Shown here in pieces: positions 47,801 to 61,274 of a stretch of DNA of 64,000 nucleotides. How positions within the stretch are numbered: the stretch's first letter is position 1; each line of letters starts with the position of its first letter. The notes under the pieces were generated by a model that ran no database searches, was not told the origin of the DNA, and saw only the letters and a list, made by a program, of their open reading frames with translations. Source of the stretch: Psoroptes ovis (Eukaryota > Arthropoda > Arachnida > Sarcoptiformes > Psoroptidae); NCBI GenBank assembly GCA_002943765.1, contig PQWQ01000019.1:744001-808000 (forward strand), given 5' to 3'. Both the position numbers and the translations under genes were made by a program.

Positions 47801-50800
47801 GTGCTTTAATCAGGAATAGTTCACCAGTCATTGTGTTGATGGCAAATTTACTATTTTCCGGATGTTCATAATCGACACCATTTCCTAGACGGGTCATTCG
47901 TAAATGAAATGAAATCGAAACCAATTAAATTCAATTCAAGCCAATTAAATTGGCAAAAACTATAATCCCTGGCCAAAGGCCCCAGAAATAATAGAAAAAA
48001 CTTACCACTTAGAATGAACATGAGCTTTTTTCGTTGGTTAGTTTTCTTTGAATGATTATCATCAGTATTCAATAGAATCGGTTCACCATTCGTATCGTTC
48101 ATTATGGCTTTGATCTGTTTCGTGTTTGGTAGGAAATAGAGCACAGAAAATACACAGAAGTTCAGAGAAAGTTCCCAGAAATTTTAAAATTGAGGAATTT
48201 CAAAAACTCGAAAATTTCCAAACACTCAAAAATTCTAAAATTCAATTCAGCAGTATTTTCCAGGGTTAAAAAACTGATACAAAGTTTTACTTGGAAAAAC
48301 TGCTACAAATTTTGTTCCAAAGAATTTAGAGCTATGTGTTCTCAATGTGTAAATTTCCTTCCGCGCAAAATGAACACAAATGAATGGAATGGAATCAATG
48401 ACTGTGTGTGTAGATTCCCAGAAAATTCCCAGAAAACGAATTCTCTTTCTCTCGGGTTCTCTGTCGAATGAATGAAACAAATATGAAAAATTGGGTCTCT
48501 GAGAAAAACTTTTTGAAAATTTTAAAAAAATAAAAAAATTTCCCGGAAACTTTTTTTTGTTGGATGAAACTTTTCCATCATCGAGATTCCAAAACACCGA
48601 AAACAATGAATTCGCGTTGAAATCCATTGAAACGCGTTGAAAAGCACTGAAAAAAAAATCGAAAGTTTTTCAGCCATTTTCAAAACCAAAAGGATTTATC
48701 TACTCATTGAAATACACTGAGATACATGCTGGATGAAACACACACGCTGGAAAAAGGGTCCATAGAAATGAATGATCAAAATCACAAAGAGAATAATCAA
48801 ACATAGAAATAACCAAGAAAGAAGATAAATGATTCTGGTCATTAATTCTTTTTCTATTAGATGGTTGTCCGAAAAGTTTTGGCCAATTTTTTAAGAACAA
48901 CTCTATTTGATTAAGCCGGATGAACTTTTCGTACAGCCTAATATTTATATCAAATACTGAACGAAAATAAATCTGATAACGTAGAATATTTCTGCTTTTG
49001 TCTATGTGGGAATCTATTTCGAAGCGATTTGTATCCATGAAATTTAACTAGAAAATGTAACAAAATAAATAACAAAATTGAGCCAAACAAACAACCAAAC
49101 AAAATATCAGATTTATTCTCGTATTATTCATTTATTTGTTTGTTTATTCATTCACATTGAATTTATTAGCAGAGATGGCTTTGGATTTTGTGGTTTTTGT
49201 TCACCATCAGTTATTTCGAACGATTTCCATTATTTTCACTCATCATCATCATCATTCTCACTAATCTGATAATGTTTGCTTGAAAACTACAGATAAATCA
49301 TACAGATACAGAATACACATATATGGATATTCAATGAATGAATATAAAGCTCGATTCATTCATTGAAAAATCTACGAAAATTTGGCTGAATTTGGTTGAA
49401 TGGCTATGAATATACCGATTGCAAGAGTATACACAATGAAAATCATGTGTGTGGTATGGATGCTGCAGCTGAAAATACATTGTGTGGATGGCAAAAACAT
49501 TATCCACAAAGGCATATTATCATCATACAAATACAAACAAACACTGTAGACACACTCAAATAGATTAATAAATAGATAAATGTAGATAGATATAAACATA
49601 TACAAACAAGCAGAGATATTAAAGATAATAATAATAATAATAATAATAATATAAATTTAATGTAAAAAAAATGAAATAATAATAATACATGGTTTAAAGT
49701 TTTAATTCGTAGTTTTAAAATTAAATTTCGTAATTTTACAATTCAAAATTCCATTCAAAACTACGAAAATCAACTTTAAAACTCTGAATTAAAACTTGAA
49801 ACCCAGTAACAACGATAATAAAATGTAATAAACTTTATTATGAAATAATAAAATAAAAATAAATAGAAATAAATAAATGAATAGATGGGATAAATGAATA
49901 TTCGGAATAATGGTAAGAATAATAATATTCAAAAAAATATTCAAAACACATATGAATAAATGTAAATATCCATTCATTTATTTAAGCATTCATTTATTCG
50001 TTTATTTGTTTATTCATTCATAGGGTTTATGACACATGGAGTATAAAAGACCCTGTGAACGATTCTGTGAGAGAAAAAGTTTCCGGAATTTTTTCTTTTC
50101 TTATTTCATTAAATATTTTCTTATTTCAAGGTTTCAAGTTTTAATTCGGTGTTTTGAAATTAATTTTCGTAGTTTTAAAATTAAATTTCATAATTTCTTG
50201 GTTTAAAATTGCATTCAAAACTACGAAAATCAACTTGAAAACTATGAAAATTAATTTCAAAACTACGAATTAAAACTTGAAATCCTGTTTTATTATTATT
50301 CGGCAATATTTGTCGGCTTATTATTCGGGTAATTTTGAAATAATAAGTAAAAAATTGAATGAATGAAATAAAATCAAATAAAATTGGACTGAAATAAAAT
50401 TGGAATCAAGTAAAATGAAATAAAATTTGAAATCGAAATAAAATTCAAGGGTGTAATAAAATGTTTTGAATATTCAAATGTTCAATGCCAGTGAAATACC
50501 GAAGAAATAATGCTTGAAATTGCATATGGAGAAATATGGCAGTGAAGCCAACTTTTCTCGAATGAAAGAATATGCGTATTATTCCATAAGAAGTAATCAC
50601 AGTAATTTCTTAAGTAGTAATGATTCGGAGCAAATTTTTCCTCCTTCAAGAAAATTTTCCGGTATTTATTCAAAAGACAAATTTAAAAAAAAAACGAAAA
50701 TCTTAAGATATTAAGAATAAAATTCATAGATTTCGCCAGACAAATGATTGTATCATTTAAACAAATGACAGAATTGTCATCAGAGAAAAACATATGAATA

Positions 50801-53712
50801 ATTATCATATTTTCGCTTCATCATAGACATACATATGGCTACAATCACCAATAAAATTCATTTATCATTATTCATTCATCATTCTCGATTTATATGTGTG
50901 CTTGAAATTGATACTTGAAATCATCGCCATTATTCGTTAAAATTGCTTAAAACATCTCAAGTAAACCAATGGAATATATTTTTTATTCTTCTAGTCAATC
51001 AAAAATGAGAATTCCAACAATAATAATTGAACAATTATAAATAAAAATACACAGAAAAAAGACAAAGAAATGGATAGCCATAAGTGGATGGATTCACATT
51101 TCATAAATTGTGAATATGAAGTAAATTCATTTGAAATTTGCCAAGAATTACACAAACGAGAATATTTGAAATTCGGACAAGCAAAACAATATTCTTTTGA
51201 TATATTGATTTGATTTGAATCAGAGAAGAGAAAAAATAATCAAAATTTTATTAAGAAAAATTTGGCGACAGACAAATGGATCTACGAAAACATATTTATT
51301 ACGCTGTCCGGAAAGTTTTTGCCAGTTATATCGTAGAAAATTATTGAAAAATCGGCAAAAACTTTTCGGAGAACAATAATATATTGATTGCAATTCAACA
51401 ATGAATGACAATGAATTTCTGAAATGAATTTCTAAAATGAATCTCAACGAGAAGAATTTGGTCCATTGTCCATCGTTGTCCATTGTTCATTGTTGTCGTA
51501 GACCATATGAATTCATTCATGACACTCGAACACACACTTAGCAATAATCGATCTACACAAATGGTCAGTATCATTTGTCATTTCTTTTGTCGTTTGATTG
51601 GTTGGCTGGCTGGTTGTCAACCAACCAACCAAACAATTTGCCTTTTGACAACAATGGAAATTGTTTAGCTGTTGTCGTTAAGTTGAAAATTGACTAGAAA
51701 TCACCAAAGAATCGCATGGAATTATCTCACAGAATCTTAAAGAAATCACCAAAGAGAATACAATGAAAATGAACCAAAGGGTCCAAAGAATCAAAAGAAA
51801 ACTTTAAAATTATTTCGCATTTGTCCCATCTATTATATCCAAATCATTCTTTGATTTGTCATTTTGATTATTATGAATAAAAAATGAATAAAAATTGAAT
51901 AAAATATTGAATAAATCGTGTTAATGTATTGATGTTGTTGAAATTCAAATGACAAATGCTATTAGTCAAACGCCATTTGTCAAATGTCTTAAATGTTAAC
52001 TCAAAGATGAGTTAACCATGTGAGTTACATGTAATTCAAGGCGAAACTTATGGAAAATATTCGCAATTTTAGGACCTGAAATCTGGTAATTTTCAAATAA
52101 AAAATCTGGTGATTCACGAATGAAAATCATTATTAACAATCGATTATTAATTATTCGTATCGATTAATTAATCGAAATCAAACTAATTAGCTCAAATTAA
52201 TTGATTTCGATTATACGATTAATTATTTGATTTTATAAATAATTGAATCTGTCAGCTGCATCCATACAATTAATACAAACCTGAAATAATTTCTTTGGTA
52301 AATCATTTTCTTCTTCATTAATTATTACTTCATATACTGGCTGTTTAATCGATTGTTGTTTTGTGGCTAAAGTTTTTGATGGTATCGTCGTTGTTGTCGA
52401 TGATGATTCGCTCGAATCTTCTTCACTACTGGTGCTGCCACCGCTGCTGCTACTACTGCCATTATCAACAATAGCAGCAGCAATTGGAATCAGTTCATTT
52501 GATTCATCAGTTTCATTCAATGACATTAATAAATTTTGTTTAAAATTTGTTCGTCGCTGCGGCTGCTGCTGATGCTGCAAACGATCGGTAATCACAGTCG
52601 ATTGATTTGTATTCTGTACATGAAACATAAAATGAAATTGATTTGCGAAAAAATGAAGAAAATAAATTATGAAATCAATAAATATTAAAGTAATTTGAAA
52701 AATATTCAGGTTGTCCGAAAAGTTCTGGCCGATTTTCAATAGCAACTCTATTGATTGAGCCGAATTAACTTTTCGGACAATCAAATACATTGATAAAAAT
52801 GACATTTTTATGTGCTGAATTCGAATTCGATTCATTCGAATTCGAATTCGATTTAATTCTAATCATATTTACCATATTTTGATTTTGATTATCAGGAATC
52901 GATTTCTTATTACGATGCTTCGATATGGACAATCGATTATTATCATTATGATCACCAGATATTTGGCCCACGGGCATCAATGATGAAATTGACAATTTCC
53001 CTACGGCATTTCGCGCTATTTGACGCGGGAAAAATTGATTTTGATTATCAATTTCATTGCTGATATCGTTATCAGTGTCACCAGCATCATAATCATCATT
53101 AATATCATCAATATCACTGTCGTTGTTGCTGGTGCTATTAGCACTGTTATTGCTCCAATTAGCATCGACCCTGTAAGCAAATGAGTGAGACAATTAATTA
53201 ATAGATGAATGAATGAAATGAAAATCGATTAATTTCAATTCACAAAAAAAATTTCCAGCCATTCACAAATTCAATGATTGACATTTATTTCTATCGGGTT
53301 GTCCGAAAAGTTTTGGCCGATTTTCATCGGCAACTCTATCGAATAAGTCGAATGAACTTTTCGGACAACCTTGGTTTATTTAAAAGGTTGGCCAAAATTA
53401 TCAAAATTTTTCTGGCATAAATTATTCGTTTCAAACAAACTTACCATAAATTTTGATCATCATCATCATCATTATTGTTCGTAATTGATTTCGGTAATGA
53501 ATATGGTTGCGGTATCATTGGTTGTAGGGTCGGTAATGGTGGTAGTCCTGTTAATAATGAAACATCATTATTAACATTCGATTCAGTACATTCGTTCGAA
53601 TTATTTAATGATGATGATAATGTTGTTGATGACTTCCATTGATTACTGCTGCTGTGCGGTTGTTGTTGGCGTTGTTGTTGACGGTGATTATTATCGAAAT
53701 TAGCCAAAGATT
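44880..53712 (-). CDS. cadherin, single-pass adhesion protein, 3' part of gene (5 exons seen)
   Basis: Exons 53712-53445, 53170-52873, 52613-52281, 48114-48006 and 47884-44880 join in frame into about 1336 residues; intron 48115-52280 is 4.2 kb. The splice at 48006/47884 rebuilds FILSGNGVDYEHPENSKFAI and the one at 52281/48114 rebuilds ENDLPKKLFQIKAIM, both textbook cadherin-repeat sequence. There are two recognisable EC repeats with calcium motifs: YEVIINEEEN, NRDPPDGREQYRL and VKDINDNRPYF in the first; VRENL, AIDLDPES, CLDRES, YIIKICASD and DDNDEPPKF in the second. N-terminal to them is acidic Asn/Gln/Ser-rich sequence. After EC2 come about 450 less conserved residues, one membrane segment (FSIISTILIVLISITLVIIVLL) with RRRK stop-transfer, and a cytoplasmic tail of about 340 residues rich in Gln, Ser and His. 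The role would be calcium-dependent cell adhesion. Which insect cadherin it matches is unclear. The 5' end is not established. Confidence 0.82.
48855..48944 (+). repeat. mariner-type MITE, subfamily A, in cadherin intron
   Basis: Ends ATTAGATGGTTGTCCGAAAA and GAACTTTTCGTACAGCCTAA. Confidence 0.85.
49687..49807. repeat. palindromic MITE family 2, short form
   Basis: Ends ACATGGTTTAAAGTTTTAAT and TTAAAACTTGAAACCCAGT with inner GTAGTTTT / AAAACTAC arms. Confidence 0.8.
50128..50287. repeat. palindromic MITE family 2, long form
   Basis: Ends CAAGGTTTCAAGTTTTAATT and AATTAAAACTTGAAATCCTG. About 160 bp like the 24118 copy. Confidence 0.8.
51297..51380. repeat. mariner-type MITE, subfamily B, in cadherin intron
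   Basis: Ends TATTACGCTGTCCGGAAAGT and AAACTTTTCGGAGAACAATA around TATATCGTAGAAAATTATTG. Confidence 0.85.
52703..52785 (+). repeat. mariner-type MITE, subfamily A, in cadherin intron
   Basis: Lies in the 259-bp intron 52614-52872. Ends TTCAGGTTGTCCGAAAAGTT and TAACTTTTCGGACAATCAAA. Confidence 0.86.
53292..53372 (+). repeat. mariner-type MITE, subfamily A, in cadherin intron
   Basis: Lies in the 274-bp intron 53171-53444. Ends ATCGGGTTGTCCGAAAAGTT and GAACTTTTCGGACAACCTTG. Confidence 0.86.
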
Positions 53713-54010
53713 CTATTGAATTCGGGTAATCGGTGAAGAAATGTGAGAAATTTTTCGGAAAAATATTGGAAAAATTGTTAGAAATTTCAGAAATTTTATG
53801 GCAAAACTTTTTTTGATCAAAGAAAAATTTTGAAAAATTAAATTCATCCAAATGAATTTCGACGGAATTCAATTTCAGTGATTACAAGTTTTTGCTTGCT
53901 GGGTAATCATTGAAGTTTTAAATGATATAATAATGCAATGAGATATTACGAACAAGATAAACGACGATTTCCACATGTGATATTTGTGAATTGATTCACT
54001 GATCAAATCG

Positions 54011-54132
54011 ATTGAGGATCGAAAATTTATTAATTTATCTAATTGATTATTTGGTGATTTCTGTGTGATTTCAGGTCTAAAGCTTGGTATTAGGCCAAAT
54101 ATATCAATGTTCAAATGTTCATTCATGTGTAT
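54011..54132 (-). CDS. possible upstream exon of the cadherin gene
   Basis: After a CAG acceptor at 54133 the frame reads IHMNEHLNIDIFGLIPSFRP and on to SSIDLI. Stopping at A|GTGAAT (near 54011) gives phase 1, which would join the 53712 exon. The donor is weak, and no domain is visible, so this is only a candidate. Confidence 0.2.
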
Positions 54133-55321
54133 CTGAATTCAATTCCGAAAAAATTGAGAATGAAAATCTCATCCTTTACTTTGATATATAAAATCGAAGA
54201 CTAACTCGATCATTGAATTGAATGAAAAACTTTATGGTTTCAAGGTTTAAGGCTTGATATTAATGATAATAATAAACTAGACTGAAACTATAAACTGAAA
54301 ACAATAATTAGTTATGAATGAAATTATTATTTTCATTTTGTGTGTGGTTATGGCCTTAATTGATTTTGTTATTGAAATGGAATAATAATGAAAATACAGG
54401 GTTTTCAATTTTTTGAACCCCCAACAAGAATTGAAAACCCTTCGTATAATGGATTGAAAAATTGAATTAGTATATAGCAAGATGCATCTAATATCATTAT
54501 ATTGATAATAATCAATTGATTGATGATTTATTGATTATGATTTTATTTTCTGGGGTTTTTATATCTTTGATTTCTCTCGATTATTTTCAGTGTAAATAAT
54601 CAATTTTCGGGCATTTTTTAAGGAATCATCTGAAAGCATAAGGAAGTATCTGTGTCTCTCGAATTGGTACATATTTCTTTAATCAAATATCGAATCATTA
54701 TTAATGGCAGTCAATGAACAATTGACGATTCAATTAGACTTTTTGAATTTTTAAATTAAATTTGAAATATTCAAATATTTAAATGAATTTCTCTGTATTT
54801 CTCTGAATTTTTTCAAATATTTAAAATTTCTATGCAAATTACTTTGAATTGAATTTTTCAATTTATTTTCAATGTACCAATGAATAAATTCAATGAATTT
54901 TTGAAATGTGTTCAAATACTATTTAATACAGTCAAAATGAATAAATAAATAGACACAATGAATGAATGAATAATTGAATTATATTCAAAATGAATTAGTT
55001 CAACAAACAAACGAACATTTTTAAAAAAAATTAATCAAATTTCATTTCAGATGTCAAACAACGAAAACAAATGAACAAAGACAAACAAATAAAGAACAAT
55101 ATTTGATTTCATTTCTGGGCTATTTTGATGTGAATACAAATAATGAATATTCAGTAAAATGAATGAATGAATGAATGGCCTTAATGAAACGGGTAAATGA
55201 ATCGGTTAAGTTTTGTTGGTCAGTGGCAAATTCATTTAGTCATTTTGGACCATTTTTGTTAAACATTTTATTCAAACAAAATGTTGTTTAACGGCCAGTT
55301 AGTTTTGAATGTTTAAATGTC

Positions 55322-55409
55322 TATTAGGTTGTCCGAAAAGTTATGGCCGATTTTCATGTGAGCAACACTATTGATTAAGCCGAATAAACTTTTCGGACAA
55401 CAGCTTAAT
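55322..55409 (+). repeat. mariner-type MITE, subfamily A
   Basis: Ends TATTAGGTTGTCCGAAAAGT and AAACTTTTCGGACAACAGCT. Confidence 0.87.
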
Positions 55410-56210
55410 AACATAAATGAATGAATTTCAAATGAATAATGAGCAGAATTTCTTTGTTTCTCTTCGTATTATTATTATTATTATGACCATCATCATCATC
55501 ATTACATATGATGATTTATGTGATAGAAACAAACAAAATGGAATCAAAACATTTAAACATTTATTCATTTAAACATTCATTTGTTTGACAAATGAATTTC
55601 AAATGTCAAATGGTGAACAAAACTTATCGTTAAACAAATATATATACGGAATATACGGAATTAATCATATTTTTCCTATTCATGGAATTCAACATGACTA
55701 TGGTGACCATAATTCACATACGGAAATTCAATATGTTTTTTTCTTTTTGAAAAAAAGATTTATTTAAGGTCACACAAACCTTGGCCAAATTGAAATGCCC
55801 TAATTGAAACGTCTGAAAATACACCTTGAGACCTTAGGACCTTACCACTGAAATGTTTAGCTGGGTGATTATGATGAATTCAAGGAAATTCATGTAAAAT
55901 TCATAGAAATTCATCGGAATACTGGAAAATTCATGTTATTTTTGAATAAACAAAACTAGAAAAATAGAAAATAGCCAAAAGTAAATTGAAAACAAGCGGG
56001 AATTTCAAAATTTCTGAGAATTTCGGGCGAAATACGGCCATATTTGCCCGAAATTTGTCGAAATATTCTGGATGTTTGTGACATTCACAAATGTTTCTAA
56101 AATTTAATTCTCATAGTTGTATTATCCATGAATTTTTTTTTTCACCTGAATTCAATCATTGTTTATGGGAAACTTTGTCTCACTTGTTTTCAAAATAAAT
56201 ATTTTGAAAA

Positions 56211-56294
56211 TATTAAGTTGTCCGGAAAGTTTTTGCCGATTATATCGTAGGGAATCATGAGAAAATCGGCAAGAACTTTTCGGACAGCTTAATA
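56211..56294. repeat. mariner-type MITE, subfamily B
   Basis: Ends TATTAAGTTGTCCGGAAAGT and GAACTTTTCGGACAGCTTAA around TTATATCGTAGGGAATCATG. Confidence 0.88.
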
Positions 56295-57009
56295 CATGTA
56301 TAATGCCTGTGTGAGTGCCATCGGATGATGATTGAAAGTTTTCCAGGGAAATGTTTTGATGATATTCCATTTTGGATTCAAAAAAATTAAAATAAACATT
56401 TCTCGTGGATCTAGGTTTCGAGGTCTTATGTAAACATTACTGAAATTCATAAATGAATGAAATTCATGTGAAAAAATAATTATTTTACATTGAATATACA
56501 AAGATATATGAAAATTAATAAACAAAAAAAGACCTAAATAGGAGGAATGAATAATTTTGCACCAATAATAAAATGATGAGAATTGTGAACCTTTGAAAAT
56601 CTTCAAAGAAATTTAACAGGTAATGGTCTTTACTCGGAAATCGCATTAATTTTAGACTAACAAAAACACTTGAACACCCTGTGAAACAGGCGCACAACCT
56701 TTGCCAAATATAGCCTTAAACAGATAACCTTAAGGCTTTAGTCTTATGATCCTTCATTGATTGCTAAAGATTCTAATGGCCTTAGAAGAATATCCAATTA
56801 ATTTATTATTAAATTGCACATCTAATAACCAATCCAATTATAGAAATAATAAAAATAATGAATAAATCAATAATCGATAATCAATCAATCAATATATATG
56901 AATTTGCATCTGACTATTTATTTATAATATTATATAAAAATTAATAGTTTATATTGAAGTTGAACCTGAAAAGGTTTTGACCAGTGAGTGAGTTGACAAA
57001 CAAAGTTGG

Positions 57010-57018
57010 TATATAAAG
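57010..57018 (+). promoter_or_regulatory. orphan TATA-like promoter candidate
   Basis: TATATAAAG, followed at 57085 by ATG and a ten-codon ORF (MFIISYTGHN) containing a possible GT-less exon end. No gene body was found downstream. Confidence 0.2.
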
Positions 57019-57978
57019 CCTGTCTGCTTATTGTTAGAAGAGCACTTCTTTTTATTGTCACACACACACATCAACACACACACCATGTTTATAATTTCAT
57101 ACACAGGACACAATTGAATATTTATATTAAATAAATAAAATTATCAAAAGTTTAATATGGAAAAGTTGCATTTAAAAGGCCAAATGCCTCATCTAAGAAA
57201 ACTTTCATCAGGGTTATGGCTTATCAATGATTATTGCTATTATTATTCAACGACAATTACAAGAAACAAAGCGAAACTCATAAATATTACCATCGATTCA
57301 TGAAATTATTTATTATAAATTATGAATTTCAATACATAAATAATCGCTATTATTGTTATAAATATGCATAAAAAAATATGTTTTCACAAATTACAAAATT
57401 ACAAATTTGTATCAAAACAACCATTCAAACAATGATATTGTGAAATCAATCAATTGATTAATCGATTAATCGATCGAATCGAATCGATCGATCAACACAC
57501 AGCAAAAAAAATGAATGAATTGAATTGATCGATCAATATTCATTGATTGAATCGATATTTATATTTCGAATATGAAACAATGTAACAATGTTTTGTAAAT
57601 ATTTATTGATTTTCTCATTTGCTTTGAATATTTTCAATATATAAAAACCATGAACATAATTGATTAATTAATCAATTAATTAATTTGAATCAGAGAGAAC
57701 ACGTTCACCGCATACAAATAATTAAATTACATGAGTTTTATGATTAATTAGAGCCATAATTAGCTTTGATTGTGAGGTGTAAAAGCCAATATTATGAATA
57801 TTTCAGCCAATTTCAACGATGATTACCTCGCTAATCAATGACGAACAATACATATTCATGCATATTTATGTATCACAAAGTTTGTCACATTCATTTTCCG
57901 ACAATTTCATCCCAGCTTGTCATCAGATAAATGCGAGGAAAAATCAATAAACGAACACATTTACCATTGGTATTCATG

Positions 57979-58061
57979 TATTAGGTTGTCCGAAAAGTTT
58001 TGGCCGATTTTCATAAGCAACTCTATTGATAAAGCCGAATGAACTTTTCGGACAACTTGAA
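57979..58061 (+). repeat. mariner-type MITE, subfamily A
   Basis: Ends ATTAGGTTGTCCGAAAAGTT and GAACTTTTCGGACAACTTGA; close to the consensus of the subfamily. Confidence 0.9.
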
Positions 58062-59526
58062 TATTTTCTCAAAGACAATTCAATATGATCAAATACATTT
58101 GATCACCAATGTAAATCGATTATCCATTGGAATAATCGATTAATGAAACCATCGACATTCACCAAGGCATTTTCAATGGTTGATTGTTACCACGGGTAAA
58201 CCATACACATTAAACATACATATACAGCAGCAGCAAGCTACCAAATATTACAACAAATTCATTCATTGATTCATGTATGAATAAATCTATTCATAATTTT
58301 TTTCTTTGAAAAAAATAAATGAAATAAGAAAATCGATTTTCATCATTTATTTGCCTGGCTGTGTTTGTGTTTACTCATAAGTATTTGTATTCACAAATAC
58401 CAATGGCACATAGATATGTACATATTCATATGGTACAACCGTTGTAGCATGGTACAACAAACATTGTCAATTGCATTCAATGGAAATTCATTGTGAAATA
58501 CAGGATTCCTGCATTTGAACACCAGGAAAATTCGGCTTCACATAAATACTCAATGAATGTATTCAATTCTATCGCTCGATGTTTGAGCTGCGTTCCACCA
58601 AGATGAATCATTTCCATGTGAGCAATTATTTACAGGGAAATGTTTGCTCATATGGATGAATATGAACAAAGATACGTGGGTATTTGAATGAGGTAAAATG
58701 CGGAAGGCTCCATGGAATTTCTACACGGAGCAATTCTTGATCAGATTCAGGGGTGAATACATGAATGAACCACCATGGTATTACCCTTGTACATGGACCA
58801 TTGAGGTACAAAGACCCTATTAAATAAACAGCAATGACAGCAGCAGCAGCTGAAGCAGTGAGAATCAACGCGAAATAATTGTCATTTATGCTTATATTTT
58901 TAATGATAAATATGAATATGAATATGAACATGGAAGCCTAAGTGAATCGTATCTTTTGATCAAGATAAGATAAGATTTAGCTTGAAATTAATGGCATTTT
59001 CCTAGGGTCGTAGATTCTCAAGTGTGAAAATTACCTTTGTTAAGCGACCAAAGAATTATTCGAGCGAAAATTTTGAAAAATTGAAATTTTTGAAATTTCG
59101 TTGAAATTTTAAATTGAATCAATTTGAATGGATTTCATTCAAAGAAACAAATTCAATTGAATTCAATTCAAATTCGTATGAAGAAACACACACGTGTCTT
59201 AGTACTGTGATAACGAATAGCTGCGAGAATATTTGAATACAAGTCGATGAATCATTTATTTAATTCACCAACCAAAAGGTGTGATGGAATTTCAATGGAA
59301 ATTTCCGAAGAATTTTCAAAGGAATTCAAATCAAATTCCTTCATGGATATTCTTATGATGGAAATAATTATTCTTCGTCTATTTATTCATTTATTTCAAT
59401 TCTTAGTTTCACTTAAAGATTCACAAGGCAGCAAAATTCATCTAAGAAGATCATTGGCACAAGATGTTCATAGTAAATTCTAATGAAAGCATTCAAAATG
59501 ATCGATGAGAATTGATGAAATCTTAC

Positions 59527-59627
59527 AGATTCAAATGGCCCGAAGGCATGCAAATCTGCATCATCATTTGAATCATCACTATATTTATCGATGTAATCAT
59601 TGCCAGAATCTTCAATTGACAAAAGTT
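59527..59627 (-). CDS. possible acidic coding exon
   Basis: Reads LLSIEDSGNDYIDKYSDDSN then DDADLHAFGPFES, flanked by an AG acceptor (59628, or 59610 for a shorter form) and a good donor TCT|GTAAGA. It begins in phase 1 and ends in phase 0. The start phase fits the end of exon 61275-61766, so it could belong to the same transcript. No domain. Confidence 0.3.
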
Positions 59628-60026
59628 CTTAAATTGAATTTTCTTAAATAATGATATTATAAGTATCATTTGATCTAAATGATTCCTTCTTATTATCACA
59701 CATATATGAATCACCATTCAAATTAACAATTCAAGAAGGAATCGAAGTCAAACATTTAGGTTCGCCAGATCGAAATCTTTAAGATTTTTCACTTTTACTT
59801 AAATAATCCTATTGAAATTAATTGTAATCAATCAAATACTTCGAGATATTTCGTCTTATTGCTATTTAAAGTTTCATATCTTGAATCCATTTTAGTCTGA
59901 TTTTTGCTTAGCGCAAAAATAATCGAAATTAATTGGATTCAAATATCTATGTGTGTGTATGTGTGAGTGTCATCAATTTAAATGTGTGACAATTTCTTTA
60001 TTTGGTTCTCATTCGATATATCGAAA

Positions 60027-60113
60027 TATTAGGTTGTCCGGAAAGTTCTGGCCGATTTTCATCCAGCATTTCTATCGGATTAAGCCTAATGAACTTTTCG
60101 GACAACTACTATA
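60027..60113 (+). repeat. mariner-type MITE, subfamily A
   Basis: Ends TATTAGGTTGTCCGGAAAGT and GAACTTTTCGGACAACTACT. Confidence 0.87.
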
Positions 60114-61274
60114 TATATAAAAGGTTTTCATTTGTAATAATGTTTATTATAATAAATTATGGCAGTTGATCTGATTTATGTGGACCCCGAAATAAACTTT
60201 TGTTTTATTCTTATTCGTACAATAAATGAGTGTACAGTTTTCATAGTTTTTCACAGTGTTCATTGTGTCTAGAAAAATCATAAGAAAAATTAAAGAAAAA
60301 AATCAAAGAAAATGTAAATCTTATGTCTACGAAGTATAGAAATAGATATAATTCTATCAATTTCTTGCTTTTACTAATCCAAATTTCAAATGTTCACTCG
60401 AACGGAAGATTATTTTGTATTTTGTTTCGTTTTGCATTTAAGAAACTCTTATTTAAAAAATTCTTTAAGAGCGAAAAATTCGTAGAAATTCTTTTGATGA
60501 TCTTTGATTAAGTTAGCAAGATGTGGAAATCAAAGAAATCAAAGACAAATGAGCAAGAATTTTCGCCAAAATTTTTGGCGTTAAATTAATCGAACAATCA
60601 AACGAAAACAATGATTCTCTTTTTGATTAATTCTCGCAATGTATTTTCAATGGGAATTTTTCCATTGAAATTGTATTGAAATCGGAAAATTTCAAATTTT
60701 TTGAATTTTAAATTCAAATTTTTCATTTCAAATTAATTATTATTCAGGTTTTTCCGTTCTAAATACATTCATAGGGTCTCTGAATTTCATTTTTTCGTGA
60801 ATTAATTAATACAAGAAACTTCTGCCGTTTTTTCCGGTGAAATTTCAATGTGTTTCCGTGAAAGGGTATTTTGATGATTTTTATTATATCGAGGCACACA
60901 TATGTGGATACAATGTATGTTTTTCGCTTGTTTTGGTTACACTGAAATAAAAAAATCAAATCAAATAATCAACTATGACACATTTTATTAATTTATTTAT
61001 TCATATCATTAGCCGTGATGATGATACCGAAAAAACCTGATAAAACACGGTGAAATATACGCACCAAAATACGGCCAGAAAAAATTCATTAAAAAAAAAT
61101 TTTAATAATTAATCATTCATTATTCACATACACATCCACACATTATTAGCCCACACATACTTACATTATCAGCACACACAAACATGATTCACACACAAAT
61201 AAACCCACACACATGATTCACAAATCAACACAAATACATACACAATCATGGCATTATTATCATCAAACACATAC

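Larger units (their letters stand above)
48115..52280 (-). other. 4.2-kb cadherin intron
   Basis: Donor CAG|GTTTGT at 52280, acceptor AAACAG at 48115. It contains two mariner-type MITEs (48855, 51297) and two family-2 MITEs (49687, 50128). No further exon was recognised in it. Confidence 0.7.
53713..61274. other. 7.5-kb region upstream of the sure cadherin exons
   Basis: May be cadherin intron and/or intergenic DNA. It holds four mariner-type MITEs, a TATA-like site at 57010, and two weak exon candidates (54011, 59527). Also a small palindrome at 54396-54443 (GGGTTTTCAATT / AATTGAAAACCC). Confidence 0.45.
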
